Shown here one piece after another: positions 9,174 to 19,552 of a stretch of DNA of 60,233 bases. The notes under the pieces were generated by a model, which was given only the letters and a program-made list of their open reading frames with translations, had not been told where the DNA came from and did no database searches. Within the stretch, counting starts at the first letter, position 1; each line of letters starts with the position of its first letter. This DNA comes from Pedobacter sp. Lineage in GTDB: Bacteria > Bacteroidota > Bacteroidia > Sphingobacteriales > Sphingobacteriaceae. A program made the translations under genes and the position numbers. The stretch covers positions 1 through 60,233 of the forward strand of contig JANXVH010000104.1 of NCBI GenBank assembly GCA_025351765.1, read 5' to 3'.

Positions 9174-10913
9174 ATGGAATTAGCACAAGCAGAAATAACC
9201 ACCCAAACTGAACCGAAGAAAACTATATCGGTAACGGGTTCTGTAGCTTTATTGGAAGGATTAATTGCCGAAGGAACAGATGTCGTTTTTGGCTATCCTG
9301 GAGGCGCCATCATGCCTATTTATGATGCATTATATGATTACAATGAAAAATTACAACACATACTGGTTCGTCATGAGCAAGGCGCAACACATGCCGCTCA
9401 GGGCTATGCCAGAACATCGGGCAAGGTAGGTGTTGTATTTGCCACAAGTGGTCCGGGTGCAACTAACCTGGTAACTGGTTTGGCCGATGCGCAGATAGAT
9501 AGCACGCCAATGGTTTGCATTACCGGACAAGTTTTTGCTCACCTTTTGGGTACAGATGCTTTCCAGGAAACTGATGTGATCAACATCACTACTCCTGTTA
9601 CCAAATGGAACTACCAGGTAACTGATGCGAGTGAAATTCCTGCGGCTTTAGCTAAGGCGTTTTATATTGCAAAAAGTGGCCGCCCAGGCCCTGTGCTGAT
9701 AGACATTACCAAGAATGCTCAGATACAATTATTTGATTACGAAGGGCACAAGCCATGTAACCACATTCGTAGTTACAGACCAAAGCCTCATGTAAGGAAA
9801 GAATATGTAGAACAAGCTGCGGCATTGATCAATGCCGCTAAAAAACCTTTTATCTTGTTTGGTCAGGGTGTATTATTGGGTAGAGCAGAGCAGGAGTTTA
9901 AAGCTTTTGTAGAAAAAAGCGGTATTCCTGCAGCCTGGACTATATTAGGCGCTGGTGCTATTCCAACAGATCATCCATTAAATGTAGGTATGCTTGGTAT
10001 GCATGGTAACTATGGCCCTAATGTTCAAACCAACTCTTGTGATGTGTTGATTGCCATCGGAATGAGGTTTGACGATAGGGTAACCGGTCGCCTGGACAAA
10101 TATGCTAAACAAGCCAAAGTGATACATCTGGATATCGACCCTGCGGAAATAGACAAGAATGTGAAAGCGGATGTTCCTGTTTGGGGAGATTGCAAGGAAA
10201 CTCTGCCTATGCTAACTGCATTGATTGAAGCAACACAACATACAGAATGGGTAAACGAGTTTCGCGCTTTTGATAAAATTGAGCAGGAAACTTTGATACA
10301 AAATGAACTAAACCCGGTTACTGGAGAGCTAACCATGGGCGAAGTGATTAACCAATTAAATATACTAACCAAAGGTGAAGCAGTAATTGTTACTGACGTT
10401 GGTCAGCATCAAATGGTGGCTTGTCGTTACGCACATTTCAACAAAACCAGAAGCAACATTACCAGCGGCGGCTTGGGTACTATGGGTTTTGGCTTACCGG
10501 CCGCTATAGGCGCTAAGTTTGGCACACCCGATCGTACTGTAGTTGCCGTTATCGGAGATGGTGGTTTCCAAATGACTTTACAAGAACTGGGTACCATTAT
10601 GCAGTCTGGCGTTGAAGTTAAGATCATGATCCTGAACAATCAGTTCTTAGGCATGGTTCGCCAATGGCAGCAGTTGTTCAATGAGAAACGCTATTCATTT
10701 GTAGATATTAAAAGCCCGGACTTTGTGAAGCTTGCTGATTCTTATTACATCAAAGGAAAAAGAGTTACCGAACGCGACGATTTGGTAGGTGCCTTAGAAG
10801 AGATGCTTAACCACAAGGGTTCTTACCTATTAGAAGTGATGGTAACTAAAGAGCACAACGTATTCCCAATGGTACCACAAGGATGTAGTGTAAGTGAAAT
10901 CAGACTTAAATAA
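9174..10913 (+). CDS. ilvB: Acetolactate synthase large subunit
   Basis: The 579-residue ThDP enzyme condenses two pyruvates, or pyruvate and 2-oxobutyrate, as the first common step of Val/Leu and Ile synthesis. The catalytic glutamate lies in VRHEQGATHAA near the N-terminus. The central FAD/Rossmann-like domain and the C-terminal GDGGFQMT thiamine-diphosphate motif are present. It carries a 20-residue N-terminal lead before the domain. The small subunit follows 9 bases later. Confidence 0.97.
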   Translation: MELAQAEITTQTEPKKTISVTGSVALLEGLIAEGTDVVFGYPGGAIMPIYDALYDYNEKLQHILVRHEQGATHAAQGYARTSGKVGVVFATSGPGATNLVTGLADAQIDSTPMVCITGQVFAHLLGTDAFQETDVINITTPVTKWNYQVTDASEIPAALAKAFYIAKSGRPGPVLIDITKNAQIQLFDYEGHKPCNHIRSYRPKPHVRKEYVEQAAALINAAKKPFILFGQGVLLGRAEQEFKAFVEKSGIPAAWTILGAGAIPTDHPLNVGMLGMHGNYGPNVQTNSCDVLIAIGMRFDDRVTGRLDKYAKQAKVIHLDIDPAEIDKNVKADVPVWGDCKETLPMLTALIEATQHTEWVNEFRAFDKIEQETLIQNELNPVTGELTMGEVINQLNILTKGEAVIVTDVGQHQMVACRYAHFNKTRSNITSGGLGTMGFGLPAAIGAKFGTPDRTVVAVIGDGGFQMTLQELGTIMQSGVEVKIMILNNQFLGMVRQWQQLFNEKRYSFVDIKSPDFVKLADSYYIKGKRVTERDDLVGALEEMLNHKGSYLLEVMVTKEHNVFPMVPQGCSVSEIRLK

Positions 10914-10922
10914 TTAAAGATC

Positions 10923-11537
10923 ATGAGCAATTCTAATATAGAAACTAATCAGCAGCAGGAATTCACCATTACTGTTTATACCGAGAACCAGATCGGCTTA
11001 TTAAACCGCATCGCCATTATATTTTCAAGAAGGAAGATCAATATTGAAAGTTTGAATGTCTCCCCTTCTGAGATTGAACACATTCACCGTTTTAATATTC
11101 TCATTACAGAATCTGAAGACGTGGTACGCAAGCTTGCCCGCCAAATAGAAAAACAGGTAGAGGTATTGAAGGTATATTTTAATACTAACGATGACATCAT
11201 CTGGCAGGAACTAGCGCTTTATAAGGTGCCAACAGATACGATTGTAGAAAAAGTTATAGTAGAACGCCTGCTACGTGAAAATGGTGCAAGGGCAGTAGTG
11301 ATCAGAAAAGATTATACTGTTTTTGAAACCACGGGACACAGAGAAGAGACGGATAAACTGATTGAAGTATTGCAGCCTTACGGACTGATTGAATTTGTAC
11401 GCAGTGCGCGGGTAGCGATCATTAAAGACAGTGAAGGCTTTAATGCTAAGCTGAGAGAGTTTGAACGCGAAGAACCCGGACAGGATGTTATTGAGAACGA
11501 GTTTCTTGATCAAGAGAAAAACGTGTTTACCATGTAA
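10923..11537 (+). CDS. ilvN: Acetolactate synthase small (regulatory) subunit
   Basis: The 204-residue protein has an N-terminal ACT domain (about residues 14-90, starting EFTITVYTENQIGLLNRIAIIFSRR shortened here to its first part, EFTITVYTENQIGLLNRI) and a C-terminal small-subunit domain around LLRENGARAVVIRKDYTVFE. Such subunits activate the large subunit and confer valine feedback inhibition. It is longer than E. coli IlvN and closer to the IlvH type. It is followed by a large palindrome rather than directly by ilvC. Confidence 0.93.
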   Translation: MSNSNIETNQQQEFTITVYTENQIGLLNRIAIIFSRRKINIESLNVSPSEIEHIHRFNILITESEDVVRKLARQIEKQVEVLKVYFNTNDDIIWQELALYKVPTDTIVEKVIVERLLRENGARAVVIRKDYTVFETTGHREETDKLIEVLQPYGLIEFVRSARVAIIKDSEGFNAKLREFEREEPGQDVIENEFLDQEKNVFTM

Positions 11538-11544
11538 ACATAGT

Positions 11545-11637
11545 ATTGCGAGGATGCAGTCATTGCGAAAATGCTGTCATTGCGAGGAACGAAGCAATCT
11601 CCCAGACATAGAGGATTGCTTCGTTCCTCGCAATGAC
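11545..11637. repeat. Dispersed-type palindrome with 17-bp direct repeats between ilvN and ilvC
   Basis: A perfect 24-bp inverted repeat occupies 11576-11599 and 11614-11637 with a 14-base loop. Its core is CATTGCGAGGAACGAAGCAA. In front of it the segment beginning ATTGCG occurs three times at an exact 17-base period (11545, 11562, 11579). The palindrome lies in the 151-base gap between two operon genes, so its RNA hairpin would be in the transcript. Similar GCGAGGAACGAAGC palindromes are, from memory, widely dispersed in bacterial genomes (REP-like). Confidence 0.9.
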
Positions 11638-11688
11638 GGAACAAAATAAATATAAAAAGAACCTAATAATCAAAAAACAATAAAAACG

Positions 11689-13170
11689 ATGTCAAATTAT
11701 TTTAACACGCTACCTCTTAGAGAAAAATTAAACCAATTGGGTGTCTGTGATTTCATGGACAGTTCTGAATTTGTAGACGGCGTAAATGCTTTAAAGGGAA
11801 AAAAACTGGTAATTGTTGGTTGTGGTGCGCAAGGCCTTAACCAAGGTTTAAATTTAAGAGATAGTGGTTTAGATGTTTCTTATACGCTACGTAAAGAAGC
11901 TATTGAAGGCAAAAGAGATTCATGGAAAAATGCCACAGAAAACAGTTTCACTGTAGGCACTTATGAAGAATTGATTCCTACGGCTGATGTGGTCATCAAC
12001 CTTACTCCAGATAAGCAGCATACTGCTGTAGTTAATGCAATTATGCCCTTGATGAAACAAGGTGCAACATTACTATACTCACACGGTTTCAATATCGTTG
12101 AAGAAGGCATGCAGATTCGTAAAGACCTTTCGGTGATTATGGTAGCTCCAAAATGTCCGGGTAGTGAAGTTAGGGCAGAATATGTTAGGGGATTTGGTGT
12201 ACCAACCCTTATCGCGGTTCACCCTGAAAATGATCCTGAAGGAAAGGGATTATTGCAAGCTAAAGCTTACTGCGTTGGAACAGGTGGTCATAAAGCCGGT
12301 GTTTTAAAATCATCTTTTGTTGCTGAGGTAAAATCAGATCTAATGGGCGAGCAAACCATCCTTTGTGGTTTGTTGCAAACAGGTTCTATTTTATCATTTG
12401 ATAAGATGGTGGAGAAGGGTATTGATGCCGGTTACGCTTCTAAATTGGTGCAATATGGTGTTGAAGTTATTACTGAAGCGTTAAAGCAAGGTGGTATTAC
12501 AGCCATGATGGACAGGTTAAGCAATGTTGCCAAGATCAAAGCTTTTGAAATTTCTGAAGAGCTGAAAGACATTATGCGCCCATTGTTCCAGAAACACCAG
12601 GATGATATCATGAGCGGAGAGTTTAGCCGCATTATGATGGTAGACTGGGCGAATGGTGACAAGAACCTTTTGGCATGGCGTGCTGAAACTGGCGAAACTG
12701 CTTTCGAAAAAACTCCGGCAGGTAATGTTAAAATTGGCGATCAAGAATATTTCGATAACTATACTTTAATGGTTGCTTTTGTAAGGGCTGGTGTTGAGTT
12801 GGCTTTTGAAACTATGGTACAAGCTGGTATTAAACCAGAATCTGCTTACTACGAGTCGCTACATGAAACTCCACTTATCGCTAATACTATTGCACGTAAA
12901 AAATTGTTTGAAATGAACCGCGTAATTTCTGATACTGCAGAGTACGGTTGTTATTTATTTGACCAGGCTTGTAAGCCATTATTGGCCGATTTCATGAAAA
13001 AGGTAGATACTGACCTTGTTGGTAAGAACTTTAATGAAGGCAAAGATGGTGCGGTTGACAACAGGGCGCTTATAGCGGTAAATGAAGCTATCCGCTCGCA
13101 CGAAGTGGAAGTTATTGGCGCTACTTTAAGAAAAGCAATGACTGCAATGAAAGCAATCAAAACAGCATAA
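11689..13170 (+). CDS. ilvC: Ketol-acid reductoisomerase, class II (long) form
   Basis: The 493-residue NADPH enzyme isomerises and reduces acetolactate and acetohydroxybutyrate. The Rossmann segment [19 protein letters not shown] near residue 45 is diagnostic. The length near 490, with two C-terminal KARI domains, matches the enterobacterial class II form rather than the 330-residue class I form. It is the first gene after the palindrome. Confidence 0.97.
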   Translation: MSNYFNTLPLREKLNQLGVCDFMDSSEFVDGVNALKGKKLVIVGCGAQGLNQGLNLRDSGLDVSYTLRKEAIEGKRDSWKNATENSFTVGTYEELIPTADVVINLTPDKQHTAVVNAIMPLMKQGATLLYSHGFNIVEEGMQIRKDLSVIMVAPKCPGSEVRAEYVRGFGVPTLIAVHPENDPEGKGLLQAKAYCVGTGGHKAGVLKSSFVAEVKSDLMGEQTILCGLLQTGSILSFDKMVEKGIDAGYASKLVQYGVEVITEALKQGGITAMMDRLSNVAKIKAFEISEELKDIMRPLFQKHQDDIMSGEFSRIMMVDWANGDKNLLAWRAETGETAFEKTPAGNVKIGDQEYFDNYTLMVAFVRAGVELAFETMVQAGIKPESAYYESLHETPLIANTIARKKLFEMNRVISDTAEYGCYLFDQACKPLLADFMKKVDTDLVGKNFNEGKDGAVDNRALIAVNEAIRSHEVEVIGATLRKAMTAMKAIKTA

Positions 13171-13180
13171 GCAAGAAAAA

Positions 13181-14650
13181 ATGTCCAACCCCGTCGTCCA
13201 TATCACCAACTTAAACCTATGGTACCGCCAAAAAGCGGTATTGCGGGATCTGAATTGGATTATCTATCCATCGGATAACTGGTTGGTATGTGGAGAAAGT
13301 GGAAGTGGAAAAACATCACTTGCAAAGACCATTGCCGGTTTGATTAAGGCAAATGGCAATATAGAGATCAACTTTAATCCGGAGGCAGCACTGCCTCCGG
13401 TTATACATTATGTGGCCAACTGGTATCAGTTTAAAGATTTAGAAGGCCAATCTAACTTCTATTATCAGCAGCGGTATAATAAACAGTCGGCCGAGGTAAC
13501 TACTACCGTCCGTGCAGAATTAGAAGACTATGGTAAGAAGCAAAAACTTTCTTTTAACGATGCTTTGCAGACGGTTAAACAACTCGGCTTTTCTGACTTG
13601 TTGGATTCTACCCTAATCCAGTTATCAAGTGGAGAACATAAGAAATTGCAGTTAGTAAAAGCAGTTTGGTTAGCACCTCAGATGCTAATCCTTGATCAGC
13701 CTTATAATGGTTTGGATAAACAATCCAGAGAAAACCTGAACATTTTGCTGAATGCGGTTTCTGCTAAAGGAACACAATTGATCTTAATTAGTAATGATGT
13801 AGAAATTCCTTCTTGTATGGATCGCTTTGCGGAGATCAAGAACGGAAAGCTGATAGAGATTTCTGCAGGTGAGCGCATTTCTAACCCTACTAATGACTTC
13901 ACACCTAAATCTATCCCGGTTTTTTTAAGTGAAAGCCCCACTCCTACTTTTTCCGGTAGTGTAATAAAAATGACTAATGTAAACATTAGTTATGGAGATA
14001 AACGGGTACTTACAAATATCAATTGGATAGTGGAGCCCGGCGAAAAATGGTTGTTGCAAGGATCAAATGGTTCGGGTAAGTCGACCTTATTGAGTCTGGT
14101 TTGCGGCGATCATCCACAAGCATATTCCAATGATTTTAGCCTGTTTGGTTATAAAAGAGGTACGGGAGAAAGCATCTGGGACATCAAAAGACGCATCGGA
14201 CTGATATCACCAGAATTACACTGGTACTTTGACCCATCGGCTACGGTTTGGCAAAGTGTTGCTTCAGGATTTTACGACAGCTCAGGCTTGTTTTGCGAAC
14301 CGGGTTCTACCAGATCCGGGCAGGTTAACGAGCTATTGGAATATTTTGGGCTGCGCGAGCATAGCAAGGTATTGATGAACGAACTACCCTTGGGTAAACA
14401 GCGACTGGCTTTGCTGGCCAGAACGCTTATTAAAAACCCGGAACTATTGATCCTGGATGAGCCCTGCCAGGGTTTAGACCAGCAACAAACACAACATTTT
14501 AACAGACTGGTAGACGGCCTGTGTAAGAATGGAACCACTTTAATTTACGTGGGGCATTTTGAATCACAGCTGCCAGACTGTATAGAAAAAAAAATCTTAT
14601 TAGAAAATGGCGCTGTAAAATCTGCAGAAATTTTACTGGAGCGCGCATAA
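13181..14650 (+). CDS. ModF-like double ATP-binding cassette protein inside the ilv-leu operon
   Basis: This 489-residue soluble protein has two ABC ATPase domains and no membrane segment. Phrases such as LSLVCGDHPQAYSND and IWDIKRRIG closely match E. coli ModF as I recall it, and the length (490) agrees. ModF-type proteins have unclear roles. Domain 1: Walker A GESGSGKT (38-45), signature LSSGE (about 148-152), Walker B LILDQP, where the usual catalytic glutamate is glutamine. Domain 2: Walker A GSNGSGKS (about 293), a poor signature LPLGKQR (about 401), Walker B LILDEP (about 422). In a head-to-tail sandwich one ATP site would therefore be intact and the other degenerate. It lies 10 bases after ilvC and 60 before leuA. 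No transporter subunits are nearby. Confidence 0.85.
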   Translation: MSNPVVHITNLNLWYRQKAVLRDLNWIIYPSDNWLVCGESGSGKTSLAKTIAGLIKANGNIEINFNPEAALPPVIHYVANWYQFKDLEGQSNFYYQQRYNKQSAEVTTTVRAELEDYGKKQKLSFNDALQTVKQLGFSDLLDSTLIQLSSGEHKKLQLVKAVWLAPQMLILDQPYNGLDKQSRENLNILLNAVSAKGTQLILISNDVEIPSCMDRFAEIKNGKLIEISAGERISNPTNDFTPKSIPVFLSESPTPTFSGSVIKMTNVNISYGDKRVLTNINWIVEPGEKWLLQGSNGSGKSTLLSLVCGDHPQAYSNDFSLFGYKRGTGESIWDIKRRIGLISPELHWYFDPSATVWQSVASGFYDSSGLFCEPGSTRSGQVNELLEYFGLREHSKVLMNELPLGKQRLALLARTLIKNPELLILDEPCQGLDQQQTQHFNRLVDGLCKNGTTLIYVGHFESQLPDCIEKKILLENGAVKSAEILLERA

Positions 14651-14710
14651 TACCATGAAGAAGAATATATTTAACGCACAAAATCATATACTAATTAAAC
14701 ACTAAGAAAT

Positions 14711-15874
14711 ATGCTACACGATCCAAATAGAGTTTATGTGTTTGACACCACACTTCGTGATGGAGAACAGGTACCTGGATGCCAGTTGTCTACACCAGAA
14801 AAAGTTGAGATAGCAAAAGAACTGGAAGCACTTGGTGTTGATGTTATCGAGGCAGGATTCCCGATTTCTAGTCCGGGCGACTTCCAGAGCGTAGTTGCGC
14901 TTTCTAAAGCTGTTTCTGAGCCGATCATCTGTGCGCTTACGCGTGCAAACAAAGGTGATATTGATTCGGCCATTGCCGCATTACAGTACGCAAAAAGACC
15001 ACGTATCCATACCGGTATCGGATCGTCTGACATGCACATTAAACATAAATTTAACAGCACCAGAGAAGAAATACTGGAACGTGCGGTTGAGGCCGTTAAA
15101 TACGCCAAGAAATCTGTAGAAGACATTGAGTTTTATGCAGAAGATGCTGGAAGAGCTGATGTGCATTACCTGGCCCAAATGATTGAGGCTGTAATTGCAG
15201 CAGGTGCTACAGTGGTAAACATACCTGATACCAATGGTTATTGCCTTCCAGACCAATATGGCAGCAAGATCAAATTTCTTAAAGAAAACGTAAAAAACAT
15301 AGATCAGGCCATCATCTCTGTGCATTGCCATAATGATCTCGGTTTGGCTACTGCCAACTCCATCGCAGGTTTACAAAATGGTGCCCGCCAAATTGAAGGT
15401 ACTATTAACGGTATTGGTGAACGTGCAGGCAACACTTCTATTGAAGAGGTAGTCATGATCCTTAAAACACACCAGGTGTTAGGTTTATATACCAACATCA
15501 ATTCTAAGAATTTTTATGAGCTTAGCCGTATGGTAAGCTCGCAAATGCGGATGCCTGTACAGCCTAACAAAGCTATTGTAGGTAGCAATGCATTTGCACA
15601 CAGTTCTGGAATACACCAAGATGGCTTCCTTAAAAATCGCGAGAATTATGAGATCATCAGACCAGAAGATGTGGGTTTCCCTGATGCAAGTATTGTGCTT
15701 ACTGCGCGTAGCGGCAGGCATGCTTTAAAATTCCACCTGGAGCGTTTGGGCTTTAACCTGAGCAAAGAAGAACTGAGTTTGGTATACCACAGCTTCCTTA
15801 CTCTAGCTGATAAAAAAATAGACATTAATGATAACGACCTGTTAGCAATGATGGGTAAGCAACAATTGGCATAA
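14711..15874 (+). CDS. leuA: 2-isopropylmalate synthase, short form without regulatory domain
   Basis: The 387-residue HMGL-like TIM-barrel enzyme condenses acetyl-CoA with 2-oxoisovalerate, the first committed step of leucine synthesis. [15 protein letters not shown] opens the barrel, and [13 protein letters not shown] carries two metal-binding histidines. [13 protein letters not shown] and SGIHQDG are also typical. The C-terminal leucine-sensing domain of the 520-residue form is absent, and the stop is clean, so this is the short family form rather than a truncation. Feedback by leucine would have to act elsewhere, for example through the attenuator. Confidence 0.92.
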   Translation: MLHDPNRVYVFDTTLRDGEQVPGCQLSTPEKVEIAKELEALGVDVIEAGFPISSPGDFQSVVALSKAVSEPIICALTRANKGDIDSAIAALQYAKRPRIHTGIGSSDMHIKHKFNSTREEILERAVEAVKYAKKSVEDIEFYAEDAGRADVHYLAQMIEAVIAAGATVVNIPDTNGYCLPDQYGSKIKFLKENVKNIDQAIISVHCHNDLGLATANSIAGLQNGARQIEGTINGIGERAGNTSIEEVVMILKTHQVLGLYTNINSKNFYELSRMVSSQMRMPVQPNKAIVGSNAFAHSSGIHQDGFLKNRENYEIIRPEDVGFPDASIVLTARSGRHALKFHLERLGFNLSKEELSLVYHSFLTLADKKIDINDNDLLAMMGKQQLA

Positions 15875-15911
15875 CCAGTTTTTGTAAATAACAATATATA
15901 ACTAAACAAAA

Positions 15912-17330
15912 ATGAGCAAGACATTATTTGACAAGGTTTGGGACACTCACGTAGTACGTAAAATAGAAGGTGGTCCTGATGTACTTTTTATTGACCGCCA
16001 TCTTATCCACGAAGTAACCAGCCCTGTAGCCTTTTTAGGATTAAAAAACAGAGGAATTAAAGTGCTTTTCCCGGAGCGTACTTTTGCTACGGCAGATCAC
16101 AATACACCAACCATTAACCAGCATTTGCCGGTTGCAGATCCACTTTCTGCTAATCAGCTAAAGGCATTGGAATCAAACTCAAACGAATATGGTATCAGCC
16201 ACTGGGGTTTAGGTCACCAGAAAAACGGCATTGTGCATGTTGTTGGTCCGGAATACGGCATTACGCAACCCGGTGCTACTATAGTATGCGGAGATTCCCA
16301 TACTTCTACACATGGTGCTTTTGGCGCAATCGCCTTTGGCATAGGTACTTCTGAAGTAGAAATGGTGCTTTCTACACAATGTATTATGCAACCTAAGCCT
16401 AAAAAAATGCGTATCAATGTGAATGGTAAATTAGGCCTTGGCGTTACTCCTAAAGATGTTGCTTTGTTTATCATCTCACAACTTTCTACCTCTGGTGCCA
16501 CTGGTTATTTTGTAGAATATGCAGGTGATGTTTTTGAAAACATGACTATGGAAGGCCGTATGACGGTTTGTAACTTAAGCATTGAAATGGGTGCACGCGG
16601 TGGTATGATCGCTCCTGATGAGACTACAATTGAGTACGTTAAAGGCAGAGAGTTCAGTCCGAAAGGCGAATCATGGGATAGGGCATTAGCTTATTACAGA
16701 ACTCTAAAGACTGATCCGGATGCTGTTTTCGATAAAGAATTAACTTTCGATGGTTCTTCAATTGAACCAATGATCACTTATGGTACAAACCCAGGTATGG
16801 GTATGGGTATTTCTAAAGAAATTCCTGATGCTGAGCATGCTGAAGGTGGCGCTACTACCTATGCAAAATCTTTAGGCTACATGGGTTTCTCTGAGGGTGA
16901 TTCTATGATCGGTAAAAAAGTTGATTTTGTATTTGTAGGCAGCTGCACAAACGGAAGGATTGAAGATTTTAGAGCCTTTACCGCATTGGTAAAAGGAAAA
17001 CATAAAGCTGATGATGTTACCGTATGGTTGGTTCCAGGCTCTCACATTGTGGAAAGCCAGATCAAAGAAGAAGGTTTATTGGACATCTTGAATGATGCTG
17101 GTTTCGTTTTACGCCAGCCCGGCTGTTCTGCCTGTTTAGCTATGAACGATGATAAAATACCTGCAGGTAAGTACGCGGTGAGTACATCTAACAGGAACTT
17201 TGAAGGGCGACAAGGCCCGGGTTCCAGAACTATGCTTGCTAGTCCGCTGGTTGCTGCAGCAGCTGCGATTACTGGAGTAGTAACAGATCCAAGAACAATG
17301 ATGCAGGATTTGGAGACTGCCAACGCTTAA
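15912..17330 (+). CDS. leuC: 3-isopropylmalate dehydratase large subunit
   Basis: The 472-residue aconitase-family protein isomerises 2- to 3-isopropylmalate together with LeuD, and can also act on citramalate. The 4Fe-4S cysteines are seen in FVGSCTNGR and [24 protein letters not shown] is diagnostic. It precedes leuD by 42 bases. Confidence 0.97.
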   Translation: MSKTLFDKVWDTHVVRKIEGGPDVLFIDRHLIHEVTSPVAFLGLKNRGIKVLFPERTFATADHNTPTINQHLPVADPLSANQLKALESNSNEYGISHWGLGHQKNGIVHVVGPEYGITQPGATIVCGDSHTSTHGAFGAIAFGIGTSEVEMVLSTQCIMQPKPKKMRINVNGKLGLGVTPKDVALFIISQLSTSGATGYFVEYAGDVFENMTMEGRMTVCNLSIEMGARGGMIAPDETTIEYVKGREFSPKGESWDRALAYYRTLKTDPDAVFDKELTFDGSSIEPMITYGTNPGMGMGISKEIPDAEHAEGGATTYAKSLGYMGFSEGDSMIGKKVDFVFVGSCTNGRIEDFRAFTALVKGKHKADDVTVWLVPGSHIVESQIKEEGLLDILNDAGFVLRQPGCSACLAMNDDKIPAGKYAVSTSNRNFEGRQGPGSRTMLASPLVAAAAAITGVVTDPRTMMQDLETANA

Positions 17331-17372
17331 GAACAATCAAAAGAACTTTGTAGAACACAAAACAACATTAAA

Positions 17373-17969
17373 ATGGCTTACGATAAATTTGATATATTAA
17401 CGAGTACTGCAGTTCCATTACCGATTGAGAATGTGGATACCGATCAATTGATACCTGCGCGTTTCTTAAAAGCAACAGAGCGCGTTGGATTTGGAGATAA
17501 CTTGTTCCGCGACTGGAGATACAATGGCGACGATACGCCTAAACCTGAGTTTGTATTGAACAACCCTGTTTACAGCGGCAAGATTTTGGTTGGCGGCAAG
17601 AACTTTGGTTCGGGATCTTCAAGAGAACATGCTGCATGGGCAGTATATGATTACGGCTTTAGATGCGTAGTATCCAGTTTCTTTGCAGATATCTTTAGAA
17701 ATAACTGCCTTAACATTGGCGTATTGCCAGTGCAGGTTAGTCCGGAATTTGCTGAAAAGATCTTCGAAGCAATTTTTGCTGATCCAAACACAGAACTGGA
17801 AGTAAACTTAGCTGACCAAACGATCACGCTTTTAGCAACCAGAGAAAAAGAAATTTTTGAGATCAGCCCGTATAAAAAGCACAACATGCTTAACGGATTT
17901 GATGACATTGACTACCTGCAAAGCATAAAACCTGAAATTGAGGAATTTGCGGCACAGCTACCACTTTAA
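17373..17969 (+). CDS. leuD: 3-isopropylmalate dehydratase small subunit
   Basis: The 198-residue swivel domain completes the LeuCD active site. [13 protein letters not shown] near residue 22 and [16 protein letters not shown] near residue 70 are the family signatures. The cimA-like gene follows after 12 bases. Confidence 0.97.
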   Translation: MAYDKFDILTSTAVPLPIENVDTDQLIPARFLKATERVGFGDNLFRDWRYNGDDTPKPEFVLNNPVYSGKILVGGKNFGSGSSREHAAWAVYDYGFRCVVSSFFADIFRNNCLNIGVLPVQVSPEFAEKIFEAIFADPNTELEVNLADQTITLLATREKEIFEISPYKKHNMLNGFDDIDYLQSIKPEIEEFAAQLPL

Positions 17970-17981
17970 CCAGCGCCGTAA

Positions 17982-19499
17982 ATGGAAAGAAGGAAAATAG
18001 AGATAATGGACACAACGCTCCGCGATGGGGAACAAACATCGGGAGTGTCTTTTTCTAGTTCTGAAAAATTGACCATTGCCCAGCTTTTACTGGAAGAACT
18101 TCATGTAGACAGGGTAGAAATTGCTTCGGCTAGGGTATCTGAAGGAGAGTTTCAAGCTGTTAAATCTATATTGAGCTGGGCACATGCCAATGGCTATGCC
18201 AACAGGATTGAGGTGCTTGCGTTTGTAGACAATGGTGTTTCAATTGATTGGATGGTAAATGCTGGGGTTAAGGTGCAAAACCTATTAACTAAAGGCTCTT
18301 TAAATCATTTAACACATCAACTAAAGAAAACTCCTGAGCAGCATTTCTCAGAGATTAAGCACGTTATTGAACTGGCAGCAAGCCATAATATCGCTACCAA
18401 TGTTTACCTGGAAGATTGGAGCAATGGCATGCGGAACTCTCCAGAGTATGTACTCCAATTTTTGGATTTCCTGGCAACACAACCTGTAAAACGAATATTA
18501 CTACCAGATACATTAGGTATTTTAACGCCGCATGAAAGTTATAAGTTTATAAAAGAGCTAACTTTCAAATATCCGGATATTCACTTCGATTTCCATGCAC
18601 ATAATGATTATGATCTGGGAACGGCAAACGTACTGGAAGCCGTAAAAGCAGGCATCAGCGGCTTACACCTAACCGTAAATGGTATGGGTGAACGCGCTGG
18701 TAATGCAGCACTGGCAAGTGCTGTTGCTGTGATTCACGACTTTGCACCAGAGGTGGAAGTACAGATCAACGAATCTTCCATTTATAAGGTAAGTAAGTTG
18801 GTTGAAACGTTTTCCGGTGTAAGGATACCTTCTAATAAACCTATTGTGGGCGACCATGTATTTACGCAAACCGCGGGGATACATGCTGATGGCGACAATA
18901 AGAACAACCTGTATTTTAACGATTTGCTGCCAGAGCGTTTCGGAAGAAAACGCAGTTATGCGCTTGGAAAAACATCGGGCAAAGCCAATATTGAGAAAAA
19001 CCTACAGGAACTCGGCTTAAAGCTCAACGATGCCGATTTAAAGAAAGTTACGCAACGTGTAATTGAACTGGGCGATAAGAAAGAAACGGTAACCAAAGAG
19101 GATCTACCCTATATCATATCTGACGTGCTTGATAGCAATCTTTATGAAGAAAAGGTAATTGTAAAATCTTATGCTTTGATGAATGCCATGGGTTTACGCC
19201 CGTCTGCAACCATCTCAGTGTCCATTGAAGGGGAACAATTTGAAGAAAACGCACAGGGTGACGGGCAGTTTAACGCTTTTATGAATGCATTGGCAAACGT
19301 TTATAAAAAGAAAGGTAGAGATTTACCGAAACTAATAGATTATGCAGTACGCATAGCACCTGGCAGTAACTCTGATGCCCTTTGCGAAACCATTATTACC
19401 TGGGAAATTGACCTTAGGATATTTATTACCAGGGGGCTGGATTCTGACCAAACTGTATCGGCCATAAAAGCTACCCAGAAAATGCTGAACATCATTTAA
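17982..19499 (+). CDS. cimA: (R)-citramalate synthase-like (CimA, Leptospira type) with regulatory domain
   Basis: The 505-residue protein has an HMGL-like barrel (1-360) and a C-terminal LeuA-type regulatory domain (about 380-505). Segments such as VDRVEIASARVS, NVYLEDWSNG and ERFGRKRSYALGK match Leptospira CimA closely as I recall it. The three residues reported to form its pyruvate pocket (L81, L104, Y144) correspond here to L79, L102 and Y142. CimA condenses pyruvate and acetyl-CoA to citramalate, which LeuCD and LeuB turn into 2-oxobutyrate for isoleucine. Its position between leuD and leuB fits. The alternative is a second 2-isopropylmalate synthase, which is how many such genes are annotated. 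Confidence 0.75.
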   Translation: MERRKIEIMDTTLRDGEQTSGVSFSSSEKLTIAQLLLEELHVDRVEIASARVSEGEFQAVKSILSWAHANGYANRIEVLAFVDNGVSIDWMVNAGVKVQNLLTKGSLNHLTHQLKKTPEQHFSEIKHVIELAASHNIATNVYLEDWSNGMRNSPEYVLQFLDFLATQPVKRILLPDTLGILTPHESYKFIKELTFKYPDIHFDFHAHNDYDLGTANVLEAVKAGISGLHLTVNGMGERAGNAALASAVAVIHDFAPEVEVQINESSIYKVSKLVETFSGVRIPSNKPIVGDHVFTQTAGIHADGDNKNNLYFNDLLPERFGRKRSYALGKTSGKANIEKNLQELGLKLNDADLKKVTQRVIELGDKKETVTKEDLPYIISDVLDSNLYEEKVIVKSYALMNAMGLRPSATISVSIEGEQFEENAQGDGQFNAFMNALANVYKKKGRDLPKLIDYAVRIAPGSNSDALCETIITWEIDLRIFITRGLDSDQTVSAIKATQKMLNII

Positions 19500-19552
19500 T
19501 AAAAATAGCTGCATGCAGCAACAACCATAAACATTAAACATTTTAACAACGT

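Noticed and set aside
11461..11649. Plus-strand frame across the end of ilvN and the palindrome
   Set aside because: It overlaps ilvN in another frame and reads through the palindrome, which is noncoding repeat sequence.
14734..15126. 130-codon minus-strand frame opposite leuA
   Set aside because: Antisense shadow without family features; leuA is certain.
14711..15874. Possible truncation of leuA
   Set aside because: The short form without the regulatory domain is a normal family variant, the stop is clean and all catalytic motifs are present.
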